The notes under the pieces: generated by a model
Databases searched by the model: none
Seen by the model: the letters and a program-made list of their open reading frames with translations, nothing else
Told to the model about the DNA's origin: nothing
From: Legionella lytica
GTDB taxonomy: Bacteria; Pseudomonadota; Gammaproteobacteria; Legionellales; Legionellaceae
Length of the DNA stretch: 64,000 bases
Assembly: GCF_023921225.1 (NCBI RefSeq)
Contig: NZ_CP071527.1
Span: 1,392,501-1,456,500 of the forward strand
Reading direction: 5' to 3'
Made by a program: the position numbers and the translations under genes
Shown here: in pieces, positions 24,831 through 33,518 of the stretch
Position numbering within the stretch: position 1 is the first letter of the stretch
How the letters are laid out: each line of letters starts with the position of its first letter

Positions 24831-25430
24831 ATGTATCAAAATAAACAATTAACTTTGAACCAAACTCAAACCATACAGCCTGTGTCTTGTGAATATGCTG
24901 GCGGCAATTTTAAATTAACCGCTAAAGGTATTTATTTTATTGGCAATGATAAAGAAGGCAAATCCTTACCACCCCGTTGGATCTGCTCGCCCCTGCATGT
25001 TGTGGCAAAAACGCGCGATGCAAAAAGTGGCGAATGGGGTCGATTACTGGAATGGCAAGATGATGATAAAGTCACCCATCAATGGGCAATGCCCTTGGCA
25101 TTACTGCAAGGCGACAGCATCGATGTGAGACGGGAATTAGCTCGATTGGGGTTAAGCATTTCACCCAGTAAGTCAGCCCGTGATTTATTGGCATCCTATT
25201 TACAAATTGTAGCAGTGGAAAACAGAGCCAGATGTGTGGATAGATTAGGCTGGCATCAGGATGTTTATGTTACTGCCTCAATGTCTATTGGCCAAAGCAG
25301 TGAAAAAGTTGTGTTTCAAAATACTAATAGACAAATGAATCACGCAGGGACTATCTTGTCTTTAACGAGTCCATGTTTACTATTTTATTATTATTTTTTG
25401 ACAGCAGAGTGTGGGCAAGGAACTACATGA
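24831..25430 (+). pseudogene. DUF927 helicase-like protein, copy 1, C-terminally truncated
   Basis: 199 residues from ATG 24831 (GGAGAG upstream). SCEYAGGNFKLTAKGIYFIG, RWICSPLHVVAKTRDAKSGEWGRLLEW and CVDRLGWHQDVYV are the N-terminal DUF927 region of element-borne primase/helicase-like ATPases, usually 500-600 residues or more. After FQNTNRQMNHA the sequence leaves the family (GTILSLTSPCLLFYYYF) and stops, so a deletion or rearrangement near 25340 removed the ATPase part. It pairs with the AlpA-like copy just upstream, repeating the arrangement at 26014-27189. Confidence 0.75.
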
Positions 25431-26013
25431 TGAGCTATTATTGCTCATTCGAGGGAATCATACGAATCGGGCAAATTTTTGTCAATAAAAAAGCATTAAT
25501 TACTATATTTGATGCTTGATGCTTGAGGATTAAGTGAATTTCATGGTTCATGAATTATAATGATACATATCGAATAAATTGTTAACAAATCTTGATTTGT
25601 ATATTATTTCTAGATATCCATTAAATAGTTGTGGTCCGTTGAATTTGAAGATAACTGTGTCAAAAAAATAGGGACACTTGGGACAACCTTATAAACACTA
25701 TATTTTAGGTGTCCCAATGGAAAAAGTTCGTTTGGGACAAATGGGACAAATCTTGCCAGATAATTTTTTTATTAACAAATAATAGCATTTAATAACAATC
25801 AGATCACCAGCCTTTAAAAGGCTTGACGGCCTTTTAAATTCCAAGCAATACTTATCGCGAGCAGTAAACTTTTGCGGATCCACCGTTCTGTAAAAGTAAC
25901 GGAAAATGAAATATCACGACTATTATCCGGCCGGACAGTCAACTGATATTCATCGAGCAGGACGCAGACCGTCGGCATTAAGCTGAATGAATAATCATTT
26001 GATGAGGTTCCAT
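25431..26013. other. gene-free gap with repeated GGGACA motifs
   Basis: About 580 bases between the two AlpA-DUF927 copies. Between 25668 and 25753 the hexamer GGGACA occurs at least four times on the plus strand, once as GGGACAAATGGGACAAAT, and once inverted as TGTCCC. No coding frame is supported. The repeats look like a regulatory or replication-type site left from the element. Confidence 0.45.
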
Positions 26014-26286
26014 ATGAATAAAAAACCATCTCGTTTACAACTGTTAAACGAATTTGAATCTGCACCAACTTCTGCGTTGTTTAATCAACATACTTTGGCT
26101 GCTGTTTTAGATTGCTCCACCCAACTTTTGGAGCGCAATCGCTGGGAAGGAAAGGGCGTTCCCTATCTTAAAATAGGCCATAAGGTTTTGTATTGCAAAA
26201 TCGATGTGCTGTCTTTTCTTCAGCAACAGAAAATCTATCGCTCTACTAGTGACGTAGGAGAATCCCTTTCTCTGGTCAACGAATAA
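26014..26286 (+). CDS. AlpA-like helix-turn-helix protein, copy 2
   Basis: 90 residues, intact. SRLQLLNEFESAPTSALFNQ, LAAVLDCSTQLLERNRWEGK and GVPYLKIGHKVLYCKIDVLSFL make a MerR/AlpA-type winged helix that recognises a short DNA site. Such proteins control integrase or excision genes on integrative elements. GAGG six bases upstream supports ATG 26014 over 25987. It precedes the broken DUF927 copy 2 by about 50 bases. With the integrase dead, its original role is probably lost. Confidence 0.7.
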   Translation: MNKKPSRLQLLNEFESAPTSALFNQHTLAAVLDCSTQLLERNRWEGKGVPYLKIGHKVLYCKIDVLSFLQQQKIYRSTSDVGESLSLVNE

Positions 26287-26337
26287 ACTCCATAGAAAAA
26301 ATAGATTGTTCTAGGATCGATAGAGTTTCTATCTGCC

Positions 26338-27189
26338 ATGAACGTTGCCGAAGTAACAGTGATGCTGCAAAATCAAATTATTACGCTAAAAAACAAAAAC
26401 GGTCATAGTCCTATAACTTGTGAATACGCTGGAGGTCATTTTAAATTAAATGAGCAGGGCGTGTCTTTTCTTGGAAAAGATAAAGACGGTAATTTAATGG
26501 CGCCAAAGTGGATTTGATCTCCTTTGTATGTGGTGGCTAAAACTCGTGATGCTAAAAGTGGGGAGTGGGGTCGATTACTCGAATGGCAAGATGATGATGG
26601 AGTCATTCATCAATGGGCAATGCCATTAGCTTTGTTACAAGGTGATGCATCTGAAGTAAGGCGAGAATTGGCCAGCCTTGGTTTAACCATTTCACCTCAT
26701 AGAATTCTGGCTACTTATTTGCAGGTGTTCCCTGTTGAAGATCGGGCACGTTGTGTCGAGAAATTGGGATGGCATGAAAACCTTTTTATCACTCCTTCAC
26801 AAATTTTTGGACACTCCTCTGAAAAAATTGTTTTTCAAAATAGTCATGCGATTGAATCTGCTATGTCTGTTTCCGGTAATGTAGATGATTGGCGAGAATC
26901 AATAGGCCGTCTTGCCTCTGGCAATTCTCGGTTAGTTTTTGCCATATCCGCTGCTTTTGCTCCTGCTTTAGCAAAGATTGCTGGTGGATTTCATTTCAGT
27001 GGTGCTTCTTCTAGTGGTAAAAGCACCACTTTAAAAGTAGCGGCTTCGGTTTGGGGTAATCCACAGGCTTATTGTCGATTATGGCGCAGTACCACCAATG
27101 GACTTGAAGGATTAGCTGCTTTGCATAACGATGGCTTATTAATTCTGGATGAATTAAGGCGTCAGGACGAATGGTCTTTTAGGACTTGA
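26338..27189 (+). pseudogene. DUF927 helicase-like protein, copy 2, nonsense and truncation
   Basis: ATG 26338 reads MNVAEVTVMLQNQIITLKN and then ITCEYAGGHFKLNEQGVSFLG. At 26515-26517 the codon is TGA where copy 1 has TGC (WICSPL), so a single base change stops it at codon 60. The frame then continues to 27189 through WGRLLEWQDDDG, CVEKLGWHENLF and the Walker A motif GASSSGKSTTLK with LLILDEL as Walker B. After DELRR it departs from the family and ends, so the C-terminal third is deleted. Two separate lesions show it is dead. Confidence 0.8.
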
Positions 27190-27601
27190 TGTTGGAGGGG
27201 GAGCGATGTCAAATATGTCTGCGTCACTGCTGGGAAATTTGCAGTGACGCAGAACAAACAGTCATTTTAGTTTATAATTTAAACCACAGATGACACTCTG
27301 GGTTATACGCTATAGCTCTAAAACTTAAGATAAAGATGGTTCATGGTACTGGTAGATTAATTGGATGATACGGTTAGAAATTACTGTAAACAGAATAATC
27401 TATAATCCTGCCCGATTTTCCGCTTAAAAAAATTACCAAAGATTTATTTTGTTATAAAACTGCGCCTGTTTTCAGCAAGCGTTTAACAGAATCGATTCTA
27501 TTGTATAATTGATTAAAAAAAGACCTTCTGATAACATTTTGACTAGTCGTTTAATTAATCTATATTTTAGATAGGCGGAAATTAAAAATGGGTAAAAGTT
27601 A
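27190..27601. other. intergenic, no gene seen
   Basis: About 410 bases, AT-rich, between the truncated DUF927 copy and the IS-split HTH gene. I see no feature I can support. Confidence 0.4.
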
Positions 27602-27734
27602 ATGAGTGAGATGAATCATACTGGTACCCTTGAGGCAAATGAAAATCGTGCGAAATTGATCCCTGATCGTATTAATATATTACGACCAAAACTACTTAAA
27701 GAGTGATCTTGCCTCGAAATACCGGACACCAACT

Positions 27735-28577
27735 TTATGCAGCTAACTCAAACTGATCTGGTGTCTGATACCCCAGAGTGGAGTGTAGTCGCTGACGATT
27801 ATAAAACACTTCAATGTAATCGAATATAAGCAATTGAGTTTCCGCTCTGGTTTTATATTTCTCACCATAGAGTAGTTCAATTTTCAACGTGTGGTAGAAG
27901 CTTTCCATCACTGCATTATCATAGCAATTGCCCTTACCACTCATTGACCAGATAAAACCATGTTGTTTCAAAAGCCTTTGATAAGTATCGCTACAGTACT
28001 GTGAACCCCTATCCGAATGATGAATCACTCCTTGTGGTGGTTTGCAGCGTCTAATGGCCATAGCTAGAGCATCCTCAATGAGTTGAGTAACCAGCCGTGT
28101 TGCCATACTCCAACCAACAATCTTTCTATTATATAAGTCGATTACAGTCGCTAAATAAAGCCATCCTTCATTTGTATGGATATACGTGATATCCGATGCC
28201 CAAGCCTTATTTAAACAGTGAGTTCTAAACTGTCGGCCTAAAATATTCTCGGCTACAGGCTTATTATGTTTACTGTTGGTAGTTATTTTAAAACGCCTTG
28301 CTGCCTTTGGTTGAAGTCCTTCTTGTTTCATAATACGACTTATCCGTGCCTTACCATGAAACTTGCCTGTTTTACGTAATGCCTGTTGGATTCGTGGAAC
28401 ACCATAAGTCTGGCGTGACTTCACAAACTGCTCCTTTATGATCTGACTTAAGTCGTCATTTTCTTGTGTACGTTGACTAGGCATTTTCTTAGCCCAAGCG
28501 TAATAGGCACTACTTGAAACACCTAAAATGAGGCAAAGCCTTTTAGTGGTATGGAAAACCGACTGATCATTAATCAT
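27735..28577 (-). CDS. IS3-family transposase OrfB (DDE integrase)
   Basis: 280 residues. N-terminal HTH_21-like part (QTYGVPRIQQALRKTGKFHGKARISRIMKQEGL), then the rve integrase core. WASDITYIHTNEGWLYLATVIDLYNRKIVGW carries the first Asp, HSDRGSQYCSDTYQRLL the second, and NCYDNAVMESFYHTLKIEL the Glu. It overlaps orfA by ATGA. It is normally made as an OrfAB fusion: A AAA AAA in the end of orfA permits a -1 shift into this frame, which stays open between the site and ATG 28577. Confidence 0.95.
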   Translation of the reverse strand: MINDQSVFHTTKRLCLILGVSSSAYYAWAKKMPSQRTQENDDLSQIIKEQFVKSRQTYGVPRIQQALRKTGKFHGKARISRIMKQEGLQPKAARRFKITTNSKHNKPVAENILGRQFRTHCLNKAWASDITYIHTNEGWLYLATVIDLYNRKIVGWSMATRLVTQLIEDALAMAIRRCKPPQGVIHHSDRGSQYCSDTYQRLLKQHGFIWSMSGKGNCYDNAVMESFYHTLKIELLYGEKYKTRAETQLLIFDYIEVFYNRQRLHSTLGYQTPDQFELAA

Positions 28578-28876
28578 TGCGTAGAGCGCTGGTTTTCCTT
28601 GGCGAAAAACGCGGCTTTTTTTAGTATTTCGCGCTCCTCTTCAAGCTCAGCAACACGAGCTTTGAGACGTCTCAACTCTAATTCTTTCTCATCATGTTGG
28701 GGTTGATTAGGCAACGCTTTTTCTTGTTTCTTATGTAACTGTTTACGCCAGTTGTATAGGTTGTTTTCAGCAACCCCAAGTTCCTTGGCAACTTGCCTTA
28801 CTGACTTATTCCCTTGCTCAAGGATCTCTACTGCTTTTATTTTAAATTCTTTTGTGTAGCTGTTGTTGCTCATCAT
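28574..28876 (-). CDS. IS3-family transposase OrfA
   Basis: 100 residues: HTH_8/IS911-type helix-turn-helix (YTKEFKIKAVEILEQGNKSV, VAKELGVAENNLYNWRKQL) followed by a leucine-zipper coiled coil (ELELRRLKARVAELEEEREILKK) for dimerisation. It binds the inverted repeats. The codons CTA AAA AAA GCC near the end (about 28617-28628) are the probable -1 frameshift site for OrfAB. Confidence 0.95.
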   Translation of the reverse strand: MMSNNSYTKEFKIKAVEILEQGNKSVRQVAKELGVAENNLYNWRKQLHKKQEKALPNQPQHDEKELELRRLKARVAELEEEREILKKAAFFAKENQRSTQ

Positions 28877-29097
28877 AACTCCTCGTTACTGGGATTATAC
28901 CCATTAAACAAGGTGTCCTATAAATCGAGGGAGGTTCAGAGATTGCTGCCTTAAGTAAACGTGGATCTGGTAATTTGAGTCGTACACTTAGCACAATGGC
29001 TCGCTACGGAATTATTGAAATGAAGAAAATTGGGAAAAATTCTAAACCAATTGCTAAGGCCTTAGATTTTAATATTCAATATAGTGCTGCTGGATAA

Positions 29098-29350
29098 TAT
29101 TATATTCTTTAATTTTGAACTCTCCGGAAATCCCTAGAGTTCACTTTGAAAATCTAAGCAGTGAGTTCCAAAATGAAACATGCTGATGCTTGGAATTTTC
29201 AATTTGGCAGAAAGTGTCTGCCAAATCCTAGATGATTAAAATTTATCCACAGTCTCTTTATAAAGTATTAACTTAGTAAACCTCGCTGGTCTAAGTAAAT
29301 AATCTAATGTCAAAACAGTATTCGCTCTTAACCATTTTCATCAATCATAA
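29098..29350. other. intergenic, no gene seen
   Basis: About 250 bases between the split HTH gene and the integrase remnant. A small repeat AAATCCCTAGAGTT is visible but I can support no feature. Confidence 0.35.
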
Positions 29351-29862
29351 CTAAAAACCCCGTATAATATCAGCAGATCTAATAACGCCCATACACTTTA
29401 AAAAATAATCGTTAATCAATTGCATTGGTTTTCTCAACCGTTCGACATCTGTAATGATATATCCAGCGGTCACATCATTACTCATTTTATGAGTCATTAG
29501 ACGTTTAAGCGCATAAGCAGAAATATCCAAGCTTTCAGCAATAGTGATAAAGGTACGTCTTAAATCATGAACGGTAAAGCGGACACCAGATGCTTTGGTT
29601 ATATTAGTCATTTGTTTACGTGGCTCAATAATATGACCAGCAGCACCAGTTCCTGGAATACATATCATTAATTTTCTTCTGATGACGAGTGCTCATTAAA
29701 TCGTAGAGTAAATCACAAAGGGGCAGGGTATGTGATTCATTGTTTTTCGTTTTAACCACTATAAAGGTTTTTGCTGCTAGATCGACATTCTCCCATTATA
29801 AGGTTGCAACTTTTTCTCTTCGTAAACCTGTGAGTAAAACCAACTCTACTTGGAAGTACAAC
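29351..29862 (-). pseudogene. tyrosine recombinase (integrase) remnant
   Basis: C-terminal catalytic half of a phage-type integrase. From about 29862 the minus strand reads FQVELVLLTGLRREKVATL, then TAA in place of a codon, WENVDLAAKTFIVVKTKNN, LPLCDLLYDLM. After a frame change near 29665 it continues with GAAGHIIEPRKQM, VHDLRRTFITIAESLD (Arg of the HxxR box), LMTHKMSND and the Tyr in TAGYI. The N-terminal half is gone: sequence left of 29862 is the ardA 3' region. One stop, one frameshift and a large truncation make it inactive. It was probably the integrase of the element at the tRNA-like site. Confidence 0.85.
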
Positions 29863-29866
29863 TATT

Positions 29867-30259
29867 TTAAGGGAGGGTTACACAGTCATCAAATAACTGC
29901 CTGGCAAAATCAACCTCTGAATTATAATAACCTTGGTAATGATCATCCAACATGGTTTGTGCATCATCCACTGAATAATCACAGAGAAGGGCTAAGCCTA
30001 GTTCTCCGTGTTCTTGAATAAATGAGGCATACTCCATAATATTGCCTATTCCTTCGTACTCAAGAATTTTTATGCTACCGAATCCTTCATAATCATGTAT
30101 GGCGTATTCCTCAGCATTGGGTTTTGGTCTGTTATCCGCCATTTCCCAGATTTCTTTCATGATGTCATCTTCACTTTGAGTAGCATCTATCCAAACACTA
30201 AGCAGGATGGTGTTATTGTACGATGCTAAACAGGCGACATAGATTGAAGGGGTATCCAT
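29867..30259 (-). CDS. ardA: ArdA antirestriction protein, C-terminally truncated
   Basis: 130 residues against about 165 in the family. TPSIYVACLASYNN at the start, WIDATQ, DDI, AEEYAIHDYEGFG and FIQEHGELGLALL, DYSVDDAQTMLDDHYQGYY are characteristic. ArdA is a DNA-mimic that blocks type I restriction enzymes when conjugative DNA enters a new host. It is very acidic, as expected. The last ~35 residues are lost: after DFARQLFDDCVTLP the sequence runs into integrase DNA five bases on, so a deletion joined the two. Activity is doubtful because the dimer interface lies in the C-terminal domain. Confidence 0.85.
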   Translation of the reverse strand: MDTPSIYVACLASYNNTILLSVWIDATQSEDDIMKEIWEMADNRPKPNAEEYAIHDYEGFGSIKILEYEGIGNIMEYASFIQEHGELGLALLCDYSVDDAQTMLDDHYQGYYNSEVDFARQLFDDCVTLP

Positions 30260-30324
30260 GGGATTATCTCCTTATATAAATGGAGCAATCCCACCCGGGA
30301 GCTTGCTCCCGTGTTAGGGTATGA

Positions 30325-30650
30325 TTAAAAAGGAATTTCTTCTGAATCCGGTTGCAACATTTCACGCATTTGAGCCATGTGCTCTTCTGCGGTTTTGTTA
30401 CTGGATTCATTAGCTGATTTTGATGAACTGAGAAGCTGAATGTGGCTAACAACAATGCTTAAGGCTTGACGTGCTTCTCTTCATTGTCAGCCCATTGATT
30501 GGAACGCAATTTACCCTTCGATATAGACTTGCGAACCTTTCTTTAAATATTCAGCGACTTTAGTCAGACTAATGGTGGGGCTTAGATAACCAATAAGGCG
30601 GCCCAGTTGAATGAACATCCTCTCATGTTGAGCCCACTCTCCAGAGCGCT
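30325..30650 (-). pseudogene. single-stranded DNA-binding protein (ssb) remnant
   Basis: Minus-strand pieces of an element-type SSB. LTKVAEYLKKGSQVYIEG is the OB-fold region KVAEYLKKGSxVYxEG and is followed by TAA. Further on, in other frames, come REARQALSIVVSHIQLLSS and then AEEHMAQMREMLQPDSEEIPF, the conserved acidic tail ending in IPF. The N-terminal third is absent; the sequence is replaced at 30650 by the end of the next gene. ssb next to ardA is a usual pairing in the leading region of conjugative elements. Confidence 0.8.
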
Positions 30651-31869
30651 AGGCCTTTCCGGGAGTTATCTGAGGAGAACCTCCATCCTTTAACCCTTTC
30701 TCTTCTGCGGCTTGATAAAATGTGGGGGCTAATGGTAACGATGTAAATACTTTTGCTTGATTCTCAGTCGTTTGCTTTGCTATTTTCTCACTATAGATGT
30801 GGTTCAGTATTTCTAGAATGGTTTCCGCGCCATTATAATACCGGCCAATTCGCTCATGAGCTGATTTATAGGATAGTGTAATCAGACTTAATTCACTTGT
30901 TTTTTTCTTGATGTCCTCAGTTACCTCACCTTCTTTTGATAAAGTCTCTATTTCCTGTTGTAGCGTTTTAATATTATGCCCCATCTCCATTAACTCCTCT
31001 CCCATAGACGTGCATTTAGTAGAAAGTTTACTAAATAAAGCCTGAAGATATTTAGTAATGGGAACTTCTATCGATTTTAGATTAGGTAGTTCATCAGGAG
31101 TTACTACCCCTAATAGACGATAAATAGTTCTGGCTTCGGAATCTATCTCAACAAGGAATTCACGGGCTTCCCCCTCTAAGGAAAGTACAGTAAATCCCTC
31201 TTCAGATTGATGATTCAATTGAGCTTTTATCCCTATAGTTTCAAGAGCTATCTCTAAAAAATCGCTAGCATACAGCCCTATTTTTTTCTCTACAATAGGA
31301 GCTATATGATGGCCATAGAGTTCAGCCGAGCCCACTTCAAGAGAAAGATACTTAGTAAAATAATAAGCTAATTGAGTAGTTATGGTTTCACTACCATTGC
31401 AACCCGCTATACGCAGCATTATTTGATTGGAATCCATTTCCAATACAGGAAATAAACAGATAGTATCTATTTTAAAAGCCTCTTGCAAAGGATAAGCTAA
31501 ACGTAAAATTGACCCAGTAGAACGATACCCTCGATAAAATTCACTTTCATTCATCAAAATTCTATCAAGATCATTTGGACTAATAAAAAACTCATATTTA
31601 ATTAGGTCAGTAGCACCTGGAGGCACTCTTTTCCTAATATATTCATTATGGTTGGACAACAATGGGATCCCATACTGTGCACATAACTCAGGAAAAATCT
31701 TCATCATTTGGTCAAATTCTTCATTTGCTTCTTTACCAGCTTCCACAGTGATACAGAAATAACCTCCGGGCTCTTGAATACTCGCACTAGGGTAGTCACT
31801 GTTTTCATTCATTCCATTTGAAATAGCATCTAAAAAATTAGATCCTAAAATTTTATTAAGCTTTTTCAT
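30649..31869 (-). CDS. hypothetical Legionella-type protein with coiled coil
   Basis: 406 residues, no family recognised. The first ~270 residues look like mixed alpha/beta domains (GGYFCITVEAGKEANEEF, LIKYEFFISPNDLDRI). Residues ~285-335 form a coiled coil (EELMEMGHNIKTLQQEIETL). The C-terminus is polar and ends GGSPQITPGKA right at the junction with ssb remnants, so the natural end may have been changed. No signal peptide or membrane helix. ATG 31869 reads MKKLNKILGSNFLDAI. Could be a Dot/Icm substrate or an island cargo gene; function unknown. Confidence 0.65.
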   Translation of the reverse strand: MKKLNKILGSNFLDAISNGMNENSDYPSASIQEPGGYFCITVEAGKEANEEFDQMMKIFPELCAQYGIPLLSNHNEYIRKRVPPGATDLIKYEFFISPNDLDRILMNESEFYRGYRSTGSILRLAYPLQEAFKIDTICLFPVLEMDSNQIMLRIAGCNGSETITTQLAYYFTKYLSLEVGSAELYGHHIAPIVEKKIGLYASDFLEIALETIGIKAQLNHQSEEGFTVLSLEGEAREFLVEIDSEARTIYRLLGVVTPDELPNLKSIEVPITKYLQALFSKLSTKCTSMGEELMEMGHNIKTLQQEIETLSKEGEVTEDIKKKTSELSLITLSYKSAHERIGRYYNGAETILEILNHIYSEKIAKQTTENQAKVFTSLPLAPTFYQAAEEKGLKDGGSPQITPGKA

Positions 31870-31966
31870 AATATGACCTTTTATTATCTCTGTTTAACAA
31901 TTGCGCTGAATGAATTAAATATAACATAATCTGGGGCCGTCGTCGGGTTTCACAGCTCATAAAACT

Positions 31967-32011
31967 AACGGGATTAGGCTCGATTGGTTATAGAACGAGT
32001 CTAATCCCGTT
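31967..32011. terminator. 16-bp stem hairpin
   Basis: AACGGGATTAGGCTCG pairs with CGAGTCTAATCCCGTT with one GU-type mismatch, 40 bases past the stop of the 32051 gene and 98 bases before the next minus-strand start. A terminator between the two is likely. Confidence 0.6.
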
Positions 32012-32050
32012 ATTCACTGAGAAATTCGCTGCGCTCATGGCAGCAATAAT

Positions 32051-33106
32051 TCATAGAACAGGTGTTAAGGTATCCTCAGTTTCTTTATCTGCATAAGAGT
32101 CTGCAGTTGATGGTTTAAAAAAGCTAAAAGCGGTAACAGTACCAGCAACTACTAGCCCGGCTGCTATAAGCGCAGGCGCAACTACTGTAGCGGTACTCGC
32201 AGAAATAATACCTGCACTCACCAAGGCGGGGACAATAACAGGCCAAGCCAGTACAGCTACGGCAAGACCTCCTAAACCCGCTGCAAAGAGGGAACCATAC
32301 ACTAGAAAATCGAAAGCAGCACTGTCTTTAGAATCTGTGTTGGAGTTTTCTGCATCAACTTTGATGGGGGTGACAGGTGAGGGGATACTTCTTGCTTTAT
32401 TTTGAGGCTTCTCACTTGGTGTGGTAACAATTACTTCCTCTTTTTTTACTATCGGGGAGGAGATTGGCTTAGGTTGTACCGAAGGCAATTGTTTTTTTAC
32501 AGTGTTAGGTAATTGCAACCATGGATCATCCTCTTTCATTTGCAGTCCATCTAAATAGGCCTCAAAGAAAGGATTGGTGCTGTCTGCTTGTGCTGCTTTA
32601 AGGCGCTCTTCCTCAGACAATTTTATGAACACTGCTAATTTATCCAATTCTTGGATGTAGTGGGTGGCTAGGGGCTTATTGGGTGTTTTGAGATTTTGTC
32701 CCCAAAAACTGGGTTCCAGGAGGTCTTTCGTATCTGCCAAACCGGAATCAAAATAAGTGGTGTCGTCATGTGATCTGACTGGCAATAGCAAGTGATAGCC
32801 TGCACCCACTGCACGATATAAATCAGCTAGAGCATCTTTTACAGTTTGTTGTTGTTTTGAATCCGAAGACCATTTCTCCATACTTGTGGTAGGTAGGCTA
32901 AGAACGGGGTAACCTAAACGTCCTAAGTTCTGTGCGGGAATAGCCAGACCTCCGCCACCTTTGATTGTGTAAAGATTTGTGCCTTTAACATGATGACCAG
33001 AGTTCCCAGGAAATAAGAAAACTACTTTTTTGGGATCTAAATTTTGCTCTTTGGCTTTTTTTTGAAATGTGGGTAAATCAATAAACCCTTCAACGTAAAT
33101 AAACAT
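32051..33106 (-). CDS. hypothetical protein with C-terminal membrane segment, effector candidate
   Basis: 351 residues. The N-terminal ~180 residues seem a folded domain with VVFLFPGNSGHHVKGTNLY, IKGGGGLAIPAQNLGRLGYP and GAGYHLLLPVRSHDD; the Gly-rich loops look like a nucleotide- or ADP-ribose-binding fold but I cannot name it. Then a Pro/Lys linker (~215-250), then a hydrophobic Gly/Ala-rich stretch at about 262-325 that could form two or three helices, and a short tail KPSTADSYADKETEDTLTPVL. The soluble head, hydrophobic hairpin and acidic tail resemble membrane-targeted Legionella effectors, which is inference. Confidence 0.65.
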   Translation of the reverse strand: MFIYVEGFIDLPTFQKKAKEQNLDPKKVVFLFPGNSGHHVKGTNLYTIKGGGGLAIPAQNLGRLGYPVLSLPTTSMEKWSSDSKQQQTVKDALADLYRAVGAGYHLLLPVRSHDDTTYFDSGLADTKDLLEPSFWGQNLKTPNKPLATHYIQELDKLAVFIKLSEEERLKAAQADSTNPFFEAYLDGLQMKEDDPWLQLPNTVKKQLPSVQPKPISSPIVKKEEVIVTTPSEKPQNKARSIPSPVTPIKVDAENSNTDSKDSAAFDFLVYGSLFAAGLGGLAVAVLAWPVIVPALVSAGIISASTATVVAPALIAAGLVVAGTVTAFSFFKPSTADSYADKETEDTLTPVL

Positions 33107-33518
33107 AGTTTGTGTGTAGTTTGATAGTTTAGTTAGTTAATTGTACAGTATAACTTATGCTTGATTCTAGGCTTTGTGGTAAATATAGTGATTTTTGAGT
33201 AAATTGGCCTTGTTTAAAACACCGAACAAGGACTTACTGGTTGATTCGCTACTGAATGATGACAGTACTATTTGTTTTAGAGTTTTATCAAAAGTTACAT
33301 TGCTCATCTGCTCACACCTCGCAAACCCTGGCTTTCGGCTGTTGTTAGTCAACTCCATTAATTTGAACTAAAATTAATAAAATAGGATTCTAAAAAATAA
33401 AAAAATTGGCTGCACATGAACGTTTAAGGAACTACATCCGTATAATCATAATTTTTATCATCGTTCACGATCAGTAGAATCAAGTTCACATTCGTTAAAA
33501 TACGGAAGGAGAACGAAA
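33107..33518. other. intergenic, no gene seen
   Basis: About 410 bases between divergent genes. AT-rich; the only open frame (minus strand, ending 33167) has no family look. This is probably the right border of the accessory island, but I could not find a second copy of the tRNA 3' end here. Confidence 0.4.

Larger units (their letters stand above)
27704..28938 (-). mobile_element. complete IS3-family insertion sequence
   Basis: 1235 bases. Terminal inverted repeats match at 20 of 27 positions: the left starts TGATCTTGCCTCGAAATACC, the right end read inward starts TGAACCTCCCTCGATTTATA, both running into GGACACC. A 3-bp direct repeat GAG flanks it (27701-27703 and 28939-28941), as usual for IS3. 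It encodes OrfA and OrfB on the minus strand with an A7 slip site, so it looks competent. The host gene is rebuilt exactly by its removal, so it probably arrived late in the decay of this island. Confidence 0.93.
27602..29097 (+). pseudogene. small HTH regulator split by the IS3 element
   Basis: Removing the IS (27704-28938) and one GAG target copy joins 27602-27703 to 28942-29097 in one open frame of 85 codons. The left part reads MSEMNHTGTLEANENRAKL up to LLKE. The right part continues IAALSKRGSGNLSRTLSTMA, RYGIIEMKKIGK and ALDFNIQYSAAG. The wing-helix SNLSRTLxTMxRYGIIE is typical of HVO_A0114-type DNA-binding proteins, often antitoxins or regulators beside small toxins. The IS begins with TGA, stopping the left part exactly at the junction. 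An N-terminal ~40 residues of the family may be missing too. Confidence 0.75.

Noticed and set aside
29740..30021. Plus-strand open frame of 93 codons
   Set aside because: It is antisense to the integrase remnant and ardA, both of which give convincing family matches.
21012..33400. CRISPR array within the accessory island
   Set aside because: I looked for regularly spaced identical repeats and found only short palindromes, GGGACA hexamers and paired repeats, none with the period of a CRISPR.
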